Source of the DNA: Streptomyces griseoincarnatus
GTDB taxonomy: Bacteria; Actinomycetota; Actinomycetes; Streptomycetales; Streptomycetaceae
Direction of reading: 5' to 3'
Assembly (NCBI GenBank): GCA_014649575.1
Contig: BMTH01000006.1
Coordinates: 365,052-429,051 of the forward strand
DNA: 64,000 nt
Position numbers and translations under genes: made by a program. Positions 56,978 through 64,000 of this stretch are shown here, one piece after another (the stretch's first letter is position 1; the number at the start of each line of letters is the position of its first letter). Under the pieces are notes generated by a model. That model ran no database searches. It was not told the origin of the DNA and saw only the letters and a program-made list of their open reading frames with translations.

Positions 56978-57946
56978 ATGGATCTGGAGAAGTCGCGGGA
57001 GGAGCAGGCCGGCGAGGGGTGCCTCGTCGTCGCGCTGCGCATGCCGGTGCGGGTCGTGGCGCTCGTGCTGGTGGTGCCGGTGCGGATGGTGTGGGACACC
57101 CTGGTGGTCGCGGGGCGGTTCCTCAACGGCAGGGTGTTCCGTCCAGTGGGGCGCGCGCTGGCATGGGTGGGGCGCGCGGTGTTCGTGTGGCCGTTCGTCG
57201 CGCTCTGGCGCTGGGTGCTGGTGCCGCTCGGGGCGGCGCTGCGGTGGCTGGGCCTGGTACTGGTCGTCGTCCCGGCCGGGTGGCTGTACCGGAGGGTGCT
57301 GACGCCCTTCGGGCACGCCCTGGCCTGGTTGGGGCACCGGCTTCTCGTCGTGCCGTCGGTGTGGCTGTACCGGTGGGTGCTCACTCCGGTCGGGCACGCG
57401 CTGGCGTGGTGCGGCCGGGGGGTCTTCGCGGTGACCTCGCTGCTCGTCGCCGGGATCGCCACGGCCCTGTACTGGACGGCTCGCGTCCTGGTGGTGTGGC
57501 CCGCTGCCGCCGTGTGGCGCTGGGTGCTGGCGCCCGTCGGCCGGGTGCTGGCCGTCGTCGCGCGGGAGGTCGGAGCGGCCCTCGGGCATGCCTGGCGGGT
57601 CGCCGGGTACGTCTCGCTCGCCGTGGGCCGCGCCCTCGCCGCCTTGTTCCGGTGGACGGTCGTGGAGCCGGCCCGATGGGTGTACCGGACCGTGCTCACT
57701 CCGGTCGGTCACGCAGTCCGTGACGCGGTGCTGAGACCGGTCGCGAATGCCGCACGCAGTGTGGGACGCATCACACGGGACGCCCTTCACTCCGTCCGTC
57801 TGACGGTCCGCCAGGTCCGTCAGGACGTCCGGCGGGCGCTCCTCGGCGGTCCCGGGACAGCGGGCAAGCGGGACGATCAGGCTGTGAAGGGAGCTGTCGT
57901 GTCACCAGGCGGACGGGATGAACGGATTCCGCTGTCCAAGCGCTGA
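56978..57946 (+). CDS. Repeat-built hydrophobic protein of unknown function
   Basis: A 322-residue protein that matches no family I recognise. Between ~56 and ~163 it consists of units of exactly 27 residues starting at Pro 56, 83, 110 and 137, with the pattern P-x-G-x-A-L-x-W-x-G, hydrophobic residues, then LYR-x-VL. Examples: PLGAALRWLGLVLVVVP and PFGHALAWLGHRLLVVP. Two looser units begin at ~186 and ~242. It is rich in Val, Trp and Arg; each unit may place one re-entrant or amphipathic helix into the membrane. The N-terminus is acidic and the C-terminal ~70 residues are basic. ATG 56978 was chosen by codon use; ATG 56918 is an alternative. Neighbours give no pathway. Confidence 0.75.
   Translation: MDLEKSREEQAGEGCLVVALRMPVRVVALVLVVPVRMVWDTLVVAGRFLNGRVFRPVGRALAWVGRAVFVWPFVALWRWVLVPLGAALRWLGLVLVVVPAGWLYRRVLTPFGHALAWLGHRLLVVPSVWLYRWVLTPVGHALAWCGRGVFAVTSLLVAGIATALYWTARVLVVWPAAAVWRWVLAPVGRVLAVVAREVGAALGHAWRVAGYVSLAVGRALAALFRWTVVEPARWVYRTVLTPVGHAVRDAVLRPVANAARSVGRITRDALHSVRLTVRQVRQDVRRALLGGPGTAGKRDDQAVKGAVVSPGGRDERIPLSKR
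57143..57466 (+). repeat. Four 81-base coding repeats
   Basis: Direct units of 81 bases beginning at 57143, 57224, 57305 and 57386, each coding for one 27-residue unit. Units 3 and 4 are most similar in nucleotides (CTGTACCGG-TG-GTGCT and GGGCACGC-CTGGC blocks). Confidence 0.75.
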
Positions 57947-58243
57947 CGGGTCTGCCTGGCCCGCCCCGTCCCTCCCCACGGCCACGCCCCACGGCTTTCC
58001 CTGGCCCCCGCCTCGCACGGGACGGCATGTCCGGTGTCTCCCGGGGTACCGGAGCGGGTGCCGGCGCGCGGGGAGAGCGTCCCGCCGGCTGGTGACGCCG
58101 GGGAACCGGCGCCCCCACGGGCACGTACCCTGAGAGGGACACGGTCCCGGCGCCCGGCCGGGCCCGCCGGGGCCGTCCCGTACGGCCGTACCCTGGAAGG
58201 GGAAGGCGCTTCCCGCGCCTTCTTGCGACAAGGAGAAGATCCA

Positions 58244-59074
58244 CTGGGCAAGCGACAGCCCGAAGGCCCGCCGCCCGCACCCGCGGTGCAGCGCATCCGA
58301 CTGCGCTACACCAAGCGCGGCCGCCTCCGGTTCACCAGCCACCGTGATTTCCAGCGTGCCTTCGAGCGCGCGCTGCGCCGCGCCGAGGTGCCCATGGCGT
58401 ACTCGGCCGGTTTCACGCCGCACCCGAAGGTGTCGTACGCCAATGCCGCACCCACCGGCACGGGCAGTGAGGCCGAGTACCTGGAGATCGCGCTCACCGA
58501 GCCGCGGGACCCCGAGCGTCTGAGGGCCCTGCTCGACGAGTCGATGCCCGGCGGGCTCGACATCGTCGAGGCCGTCGAGGCCCGCACCTCCGGGCTGGCC
58601 GACCGGCTCACGGCCTCGGTGTGGGAGCTGCGGCTGGACGGCGTCGCCCCCGAGGACGCCCGCCGCGCGGTGGACGCCTTCGAGGCGGCCGAGAGTGTCG
58701 AGGTCCAGCGCCGCATGAAGAACGGCATCCGTACCTTCGACGCCCGTTCCGCGGTCGCCTCCCTCGAAACCGTCGAGGAGGACGCCGCGACGGACTCCTC
58801 GCCGGCTGATAGGCCGACCGACCGGCCCTGTGCGATACTGCGGCTGGTTGTTCGGCACGTGACGCCTGCCGTACGACCCGACGACGTCCTGTCCGGTCTC
58901 CGCGCCGTGGCCGACCTGGCGCCGCCGGTCCCCGTAGCGGTGACCAGGCTGGCGCAGGGGCTGTTCGATGAAGAGACCGGCACGGTGACCGACCCGCTCG
59001 CGCCCGACCGCGAGGCAGCAGCGACCGAGCCGCACACGGCCGCCGCCACTGCCGCCGCGACGGCGCCGGCGTAA
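58244..59074 (+). CDS. TIGR03936 (DUF2344) radical-SAM-associated protein
   Basis: A ~276-residue protein with the DUF2344 signature RYTKRGRLRFTSHRDFQRAF and FTPHPKVSYANAAPTGTGSE. It is the usual partner of TIGR03960; both occur in front of RNase E/G in many bacteria. The start is unusual: AAGGAG at 58230-58235 is eight bases before CTG 58244, and there is no ATG, GTG or TTG at that spacing; GTG 58286 (product MQRIRLRYTKRG) is the alternative but lacks a ribosome site. The C-terminal ~45 residues are Ala/Thr-rich. It lies 261 bases before the RNase E gene. Confidence 0.85.
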   Translation: MGKRQPEGPPPAPAVQRIRLRYTKRGRLRFTSHRDFQRAFERALRRAEVPMAYSAGFTPHPKVSYANAAPTGTGSEAEYLEIALTEPRDPERLRALLDESMPGGLDIVEAVEARTSGLADRLTASVWELRLDGVAPEDARRAVDAFEAAESVEVQRRMKNGIRTFDARSAVASLETVEEDAATDSSPADRPTDRPCAILRLVVRHVTPAVRPDDVLSGLRAVADLAPPVPVAVTRLAQGLFDEETGTVTDPLAPDREAAATEPHTAAATAAATAPA

Positions 59075-59171
59075 GGAAGGTCCCGCGTAGGGACGGACGT
59101 CGTAAGCGCCGCCCTCGAACTCGGGAGCCACCTGGGTCGGGCAGCGCACCGACCAGAAGACTTTCGCCAGG

Positions 59172-59192
59172 CCGTACGCATTCGGCGTACGG
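59172..59192 (+). promoter_or_regulatory. Stem-loop in the rne leader
   Basis: CCGTACGC-ATTCG-GCGTACGG is a perfect 8-bp stem with a five-base loop, 143 bases before the RNase E start. A leader hairpin could be a self-cleavage or regulatory element; this is inferred from position. Confidence 0.35.
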
Positions 59193-59335
59193 AACCGGCG
59201 AGACAGGACACAGAGAGCTTCCGAGCGGCGCCCGCGCCCCGGACGGCGGCCACCGCGCATCGCGCGGGCCGCGGACGTCACCGGCATCGCCGGACCAGGC
59301 GCGGCGCCCGGGAGCCTGACGGGAGAAACGCCCGC

Positions 59336-62300
59336 ATGCTCGAACCGACCGAGCCCACCGAGGGTTCCGAACCGAACACCCCCAGCGACACCCTGCCGCC
59401 CCGTCGGCGACGCAGGGCCGCGTCCCGCCCGGCGGGCCCGCCCGCCGCCGCCGAAGGCAGCACGGCGGAGACCGTCACGTCGGCCATACCGGCCGCGGAG
59501 GCGCCCGCCGAACCGGCGGAGACGCCCCTGCCCGCCGAGGGCGCGATCGACACCCAGCAGGAGACCGGGGCCCCCGCGGCCCGGCGTCGCCGTGTGGTCC
59601 GCCGCGCGGCCGCGCCCGCCGGAGCACCGGCGTCAGCGGAGGCCGCCGAGACCGTCGTCCCCGCGGCGCAGCCCGCGTCCGAGGCCGCCTCCCCGGCGCC
59701 CGAACCGGCCGCCGACACCACGGAGGACGCTGCTCCGCGTCGCACCCGGCGCCGTGCCACGCGCACCGTGACCGCCCCGGCGCCGGCCGCCGACACCGGG
59801 GCCGCCGATGAGACCGCCGCGGTGCCCGAGAGCGCCGAGACCCCCGCCGAGTCGGCCGCCGACACCACGGAGGACGCTGCTCCGCGTCGCACCCGGCGCC
59901 GTGCCACGCGCACCGTGACCGCCCCGGCGCCGCCCGCCGACACCGGGGCCGCCGACGAGACCGCCGCGGTGCCCGAGACCGCCGCGGTGCCCGAGACCGC
60001 CGCGGCGTCCGAGGCCGCCTCCCCGGCGCCCGAACCGGCCGCCGCCGTGACGGAGGACGCTGCTCCGCGTCGCACCCGGCGCCGTGCCACGCGCACTGTG
60101 ACCGCCCCGGCGCCGGCCGCCGACACCGGGGCCGCCGACGAGACCGCTGCGGCCCCCGAGACCGCCGGGACCCCCGCCGAGCCGAAGGCGGAGGAGCCCG
60201 CTGCGGAAGAGACCGCCCCGGCCGCCGCCGACACGGCCGCCGAGCCCGCAGCCGACGTCGCCGAGGACGCCGCCCCGCGCCGCTCCCGCCGCCGTGCCTC
60301 TCGGCGCGCGTCCGCGCCCGCCGGTGCTCCCGCCGCCGAAGCGACGGCGGAGGCCGTCGCCGCACTGGGCGACGACGAGACCGAGCAGGCCGCCCCGACC
60401 ACCGAGGAGGCCCCGGTGACGGAGAACGACAAGCAGGACGAGACCCCCGCCGAGGCGCCCGCCGCGCAGGCCCCCGCCGAGGAGGGCGGCCCGCGCCGCC
60501 GCCGGCGCGTCGTCCGCAAGGCCGCCGCCGGGTTCGCCGAGCCCGCGCGCCCCGCCCGTGGCGCCGAGGCCGAGGCCGAGGACAAGGACGACGCCCCGCG
60601 CCGTCCCGCGCGGCCCGCCGTCGCCGTGTTCCAGCCGCCGGTGTTCACCGAGCCCCGCTTCCAGACCCCGGAGCGGGCCGCCGCCGAGGCCGCCGCCGGA
60701 CTCGCCGAGAGCGCGGAGCCGGAGGAGGAGACCGAGGAGCTCCCGGAGGAGCAGCCCGCCGCCTCCCGCCGTCGCCGTCGCCGCAAGGGCGCCTCCGACG
60801 AGCCCGAGGCCGCCGCTCCGGCCGCCGCCGAGGAGACCCCCGAGGCCGACGCCGAGGAAGCCCCCGATCAGGCCGAGGACCGGGCCGACAGCGACGAGGG
60901 CGACGACCACGACGACCACGAGTCGTCCGGTTCGCGCCGCCGCCGTCGCCGTGGCGGCCGTCGTCGCCGCCGTGGTGAGTCCGCCGACGCCGACAGCGGC
61001 GAGCAGCAGGACGACGACACCGAAGCCGCAGAGCGGGCCGGGACCGAGCAGTCCGCGCAGGACGCCGAGGACACCGACGGACGGAGCGACGAGGACGCCG
61101 AGGAGCGCGAGGAGTCCGAGGACAACGGCGGCTCCAGCAGCAGCCGTCGCCGTCGTCGCCGCCGTCGCCGTGCCGGGGACAGCGGCGGTGAGCCCGAGCC
61201 GTCCGCCGACGACCCCGAGCGCACCGTCGTCAAGGTCCGCGAGCCCCGTCCCGTGCGGGAGAAGGGTGCCGAGCCGTCCGACGAGGTGCAGTCCATCAAG
61301 GGCTCGACCCGTCTGGAGGCCAAGAAGCAGCGCCGCCGCGAGGGCCGCGAGCAGGGCCGCCGGCGTGTGCCGATCATCACCGAGGCCGAGTTCCTGGCCC
61401 GCCGCGAGGCCGTCGAGCGTGTGATGGTGGTCCGCCAGCACGGCGACCGCACGCAGATCGGCGTCCTGGAGGACGGCGTGCTCGTCGAGCACTACGTCAA
61501 CAAGGAGCAGGCCACCTCGTACGTCGGCAACGTGTACCTGGGCAAGGTGCAGAACGTGCTGCCGTCGATGGAGGCCGCCTTCATCGACATCGGCAAGGGC
61601 CGCAACGCCGTGCTCTACGCCGGCGAGGTCAACTTCGACGCGCTCGGCATGTCCGGCGGTCCGCGCCGCATCGAGTCCGCGCTGAAGTCCGGGCAGCCGG
61701 TGCTGGTCCAGGTCACCAAGGACCCGATCGGCCACAAGGGCGCCCGCCTCACCAGCCAGGTCTCCCTCCCGGGCCGCTACCTCGTGTACGTGCCCGAGGG
61801 TTCGATGACCGGCATCAGCCGCAAGCTGCCCGACACCGAGCGGTCCCGGCTGAAGACCATCCTCAAGAAGATCGTCCCCGAGGACGCGGGCGTCATCGTG
61901 CGCACCGCCGCCGAGGGCGCGAGCGAGGACGAGCTGCGCCGTGACGTCGAGCGTCTCCAGGCGCAGTGGGAGGAGATCAAGAAGAAGTCCAAGAACGGCG
62001 GCACCGCCCCGACGCTGCTGTACGGCGAGCCGGACATGACCGTCCGCGTCGTCCGGGACATCTTCAACGAGGACTTCTCCAAGGTCATCGTCAGCGGTGA
62101 CGAGGCCTGGGAGACCATCCACGGCTACGTCTCCCACGTCGCGCCCGACCTGGCCGACCGTCTGCAGCGGTGGACCAGCGAGGTCGACGTCTTCGCCACG
62201 TACCGGATCGACGAGCAGCTCGCCAAGGCGCTGGACCGCAAGGTCTGGCTGCCCAGCGGCGGTTCGCTGGTGATCGACCGGACCGAGGCGATGGTCGTCA

Positions 62301-63742
62301 TCGACGTCAACACCGGCAAGTTCACCGGTCAGGGCGGCAACCTCGAGGAGACGGTCACCAGGAACAACCTGGAGGCGGCCGAGGAGATCGTGCGCCAGCT
62401 GCGGCTGCGCGACCTCGGCGGCATCATCGTCATCGACTTCATCGACATGGTGCTGGAGTCCAACCGGGACCTGGTGCTGCGCCGTCTGCTGGAGTGCCTG
62501 GGCCGGGACCGCACCAAGCACCAGGTCGCCGAGGTGACCTCGCTGGGCCTGGTCCAGATGACCCGCAAGCGGGTCGGCCAGGGTCTGCTGGAGTCGTTCT
62601 CCGAGACCTGCGTCCACTGCAACGGCCGTGGTGTCATCGTCCACCTCGACCAGCCGTCCTCCTCCGGCGGCGGCAAGCGCCGCAAGCGCGCCCGGGCCGG
62701 TGCGGCGGACCAGCCGCACGAGCACGAGGCCGCCGTGGAGACGCCCGAGCAGGAGGCCGAGGCCGAGTCGGAGACGCCGGCCGAGGTCGCCGCCGAGGTG
62801 GCCGAGCCGGCCGCGCTGCCGGCGCCCGAGTTCACGCCGGACGAGGAGCTGTACAGCAGCGCCGCAGAGGCGGAGGCCGCCGCGTCCCGGGGCCGTACGC
62901 GTCGCCGGGCGAGCCGTCGGGCCTCCGCGCCCGCGGGCTCCCCGCAGCGTGAGAGCGCCAAGGGCGGCCGCAAGCAGGCCGAGGAGCGCGCCGAGGAGGC
63001 GCCCGTCGGCGAGGAGACGCGGGCCGTCCCCACGGCGCAGGACGTGACGGCCACCGAGGAGGCGCGGCGTCCCGTGCAGCCCGAGTCGGCCGCCGAGGCG
63101 CTGGCCGAGCCGGCCGCCGCCGAGGACGTCGTGGTGCCGCAGGCCGAGGAGGCCGCTCCGAAGGGCCGCACCCGCCGCCGGGCCACCCGCAAGGCGACCG
63201 CGCCGGCCGGTTCCCCGGCGGGCGCCGAGGCCGCGGTGGTGACCGTCGCCGAGTCCGCGAGGACGGAGGAGGCGCCGAAGGCCGAGGAGACCCCGGCCGA
63301 GGCCGCCGCCCCGGAGGCCGCGCCCGAGGCGTCCGCCCCGGCCCGGCCGCGGCGTCGCGCGGTGCGCAAGCCGAGCACCTCGACCGCGTCCGAGGATACG
63401 GCCGTCGTGGTCCTGCCGTCCGCCCCGGCGGACGAGCAGAAGCGCGCCGAGGAGCCCGCCGCCGAGCCGGAGGCCGCCGAGCCCGTCGAGGGCGCCGAGG
63501 GCGCCGAGGAGGCCGCTCCGGCCAAGAAGGCCGCCCGCAAGACGGCCAAGAAGGCCACGGCGAAGAAGGCCGCCACGAAGAAGACGACGACGGCCAAGAA
63601 GACGGCAGCCAAGAAGACGACGACGGCGGCGAAGAAGACCACCGCCAAGAAGTCGACGGCGAAGAAGGCCACGACGAAGAAGACGGCCGCTGCGGAGCAG
63701 CAGGCGCCCTCCTCCGTCACGGCCGCGGCCGACGAGAGCTGA
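59336..63742 (+). CDS. rne: Ribonuclease E/G family endoribonuclease
   Basis: A 1468-residue RNase E/G, with the catalytic core between long low-complexity arms. Residues 1-~680 are Ala/Glu/Arg-rich, with three 41-residue repeats and Arg patches (RRRRRRGG type). The core has the S1 domain (VGNVYLGKVQNVLPSMEAAF), the DNase I-like site VVIDVNTGKFTGQGGN and IIVIDFIDMVLESNRDLVLR, and the zinc-link CVHCNGRGV. Residues ~1120-1468 are again Ala/Glu/Arg-rich and end in a Lys/Ala/Thr tail (KKTTTAKKTAAKK) like histone H1. Flanking arms on both sides are known from the Streptomyces enzyme (RNase ES), which binds PNPase with them. ATG 59336 has GGGAG 12 bases upstream. Confidence 0.95.
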   Translation: MLEPTEPTEGSEPNTPSDTLPPRRRRRAASRPAGPPAAAEGSTAETVTSAIPAAEAPAEPAETPLPAEGAIDTQQETGAPAARRRRVVRRAAAPAGAPASAEAAETVVPAAQPASEAASPAPEPAADTTEDAAPRRTRRRATRTVTAPAPAADTGAADETAAVPESAETPAESAADTTEDAAPRRTRRRATRTVTAPAPPADTGAADETAAVPETAAVPETAAASEAASPAPEPAAAVTEDAAPRRTRRRATRTVTAPAPAADTGAADETAAAPETAGTPAEPKAEEPAAEETAPAAADTAAEPAADVAEDAAPRRSRRRASRRASAPAGAPAAEATAEAVAALGDDETEQAAPTTEEAPVTENDKQDETPAEAPAAQAPAEEGGPRRRRRVVRKAAAGFAEPARPARGAEAEAEDKDDAPRRPARPAVAVFQPPVFTEPRFQTPERAAAEAAAGLAESAEPEEETEELPEEQPAASRRRRRRKGASDEPEAAAPAAAEETPEADAEEAPDQAEDRADSDEGDDHDDHESSGSRRRRRRGGRRRRRGESADADSGEQQDDDTEAAERAGTEQSAQDAEDTDGRSDEDAEEREESEDNGGSSSSRRRRRRRRRAGDSGGEPEPSADDPERTVVKVREPRPVREKGAEPSDEVQSIKGSTRLEAKKQRRREGREQGRRRVPIITEAEFLARREAVERVMVVRQHGDRTQIGVLEDGVLVEHYVNKEQATSYVGNVYLGKVQNVLPSMEAAFIDIGKGRNAVLYAGEVNFDALGMSGGPRRIESALKSGQPVLVQVTKDPIGHKGARLTSQVSLPGRYLVYVPEGSMTGISRKLPDTERSRLKTILKKIVPEDAGVIVRTAAEGASEDELRRDVERLQAQWEEIKKKSKNGGTAPTLLYGEPDMTVRVVRDIFNEDFSKVIVSGDEAWETIHGYVSHVAPDLADRLQRWTSEVDVFATYRIDEQLAKALDRKVWLPSGGSLVIDRTEAMVVIDVNTGKFTGQGGNLEETVTRNNLEAAEEIVRQLRLRDLGGIIVIDFIDMVLESNRDLVLRRLLECLGRDRTKHQVAEVTSLGLVQMTRKRVGQGLLESFSETCVHCNGRGVIVHLDQPSSSGGGKRRKRARAGAADQPHEHEAAVETPEQEAEAESETPAEVAAEVAEPAALPAPEFTPDEELYSSAAEAEAAASRGRTRRRASRRASAPAGSPQRESAKGGRKQAEERAEEAPVGEETRAVPTAQDVTATEEARRPVQPESAAEALAEPAAAEDVVVPQAEEAAPKGRTRRRATRKATAPAGSPAGAEAAVVTVAESARTEEAPKAEETPAEAAAPEAAPEASAPARPRRRAVRKPSTSTASEDTAVVVLPSAPADEQKRAEEPAAEPEAAEPVEGAEGAEEAAPAKKAARKTAKKATAKKAATKKTTTAKKTAAKKTTTAAKKTTAKKSTAKKATTKKTAAAEQQAPSSVTAAADES
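59708..60160 (+). repeat. Three 123-base direct repeats in the rne N-terminal arm
   Basis: Units at 59708-59830, 59855-59977 and 60038-60160, each encoding TEDAAPRRTRRRATRTVTAP and the following Ala/Asp/Glu stretch. Units 1 and 3 share 33 further bases on their 5' side (59675 and 60005). They are nearly identical, so the copy number may vary between strains or be misassembled. Confidence 0.85.
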
Positions 63743-63756
63743 CCAGCGTCTACGCT

Positions 63757-63797
63757 GTGTGGTCCTGTCCCCCTGCGGGGCAGGGCCACACGCTTTT
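63757..63797 (+). terminator. Terminator hairpin with T-tract behind rne
   Basis: GTGTGG-TCCTG-T-CCCC pairs with GGGG-CAGGG-CCACAC around CTGC, followed by GCTTTT. This is one of few hairpins here with a downstream T run. Confidence 0.7.
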
Positions 63798-63823
63798 CCA
63801 GTCCCTGAAGGAGAACGACCGCG

Positions 63824-64000
63824 ATGATAGGCCTCGTGCTCGCGGCCGGCGCCGGCCGGCGTCTGCGCCCGTACACCGACACGCTCCCCAAGGCCCTGGT
63901 GCCGGTGGGCGCGGAGGGCGACCCGGACGCCGCGACCGTCCTGGACCTGACGCTGGGCAACTTCGCGGAGATCGGGCTGACCGAGGTGGGTGTCGTGGTC
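63824..64000 (+). CDS. Sugar-phosphate/NTP nucleotidyltransferase, 3' end outside window
   Basis: The first 59 residues of a nucleotidyltransferase of the GT-A fold. GLVLAAGAGRRLRPYTDTLP followed by KALVPVG is the nucleotide-binding and Lys signature, with LTLGNFAEIGLTEVGVVV after it. ATG 63824 follows GAAGGAG. The activated sugar is unknown. In S. coelicolor, rplU and rpmA soon follow the RNase gene; the presence of this gene suggests additional genes inserted at that place. Confidence 0.85.
   Translation, partial: MIGLVLAAGAGRRLRPYTDTLPKALVPVGAEGDPDAATVLDLTLGNFAEIGLTEVGVVV

Noticed and set aside
59708..60160. Three repeats considered as CRISPR-like or mobile element
   Set aside because: They are in phase with the RNase E frame, with 123-base units coding for a low-complexity arm, and the spacers (24 and 60 bases) differ in length.

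Overview
The window is chromosomal DNA of a Streptomyces (or a very close relative). Base composition is very GC-rich with almost exclusively G or C in third codon positions, GTG starts are common, intergenic hairpins are long and GC-only, and the gene order tig-clpP1-clpP2-clpX-valS-folC-ndk-mreBCD-pbp2-rodA-rne is the conserved Streptomyces core arrangement. No insertion sequence, prophage, CRISPR array or large biosynthetic cluster is visible.

Layout. 1-4.5 kb: accessory genes: the 3' end of an EamA exporter, a nucleotide-sugar-like small protein, a regulator set (RsbW-like ATPase, XRE/DUF5753 protein, DUF397 protein) and a divergent TetR/quinone-oxidoreductase pair with an obvious operator. 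4.5-20.8 kb: two paralogous aminopeptidase N genes that bracket asd, a sigma factor with a membrane partner, a large secreted subtilase, a Nudix hydrolase, a secreted DD-peptidase-like hydrolase, an AbiEi/Vsr-like orphan protein and a DsbA-like oxidoreductase. 20.8-31.5 kb: two amino-acid permeases flanking bioY, rpiB, an Nei-type DNA glycosylase, an Eis-like acetyltransferase, a SpoIIE-type phosphatase, a small alarmone-hydrolase-like HD protein, an acyltransferase and a 64-residue membrane protein. 31.7-32.0 kb: divergent tRNA-Gly(TCC) and tRNA-Pro(TGG).

32.2-36.8 kb is the protein quality-control block (trigger factor, ClpP1, ClpP2, ClpX). 36.9-45.2 kb holds two tandem Pro/Gln/Gly/Tyr-rich membrane proteins, valS, an acyltransferase, folC, a DUF4233 protein and ndk. 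45.6-52.1 kb is the mreB-mreC-mreD-pbp2-rodA cluster for cell-wall and spore-wall assembly. 52.2-64 kb holds a CYTH/CHAD protein, the two radical-SAM-associated genes TIGR03960 and TIGR03936 split by two unrelated genes, a giant RNase E/G and the start of a nucleotidyltransferase.

Points that deserve attention: an in-frame TGA in an ATPase gene just before its conserved last strand; a membrane protein of unknown function built on an exact 27-residue repeat between the two radical-SAM genes; a three-element repeat that can form alternative hairpins between clpP2 and clpX; a 32-bp perfect hairpin; a series of apparently leaderless genes with a -10 box six or seven bases before the start codon; codon-phase disturbance in the PBP2 tail; and 123-bp repeats within the RNase E gene. 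All functional statements come from reading motifs by eye; no database search was run.
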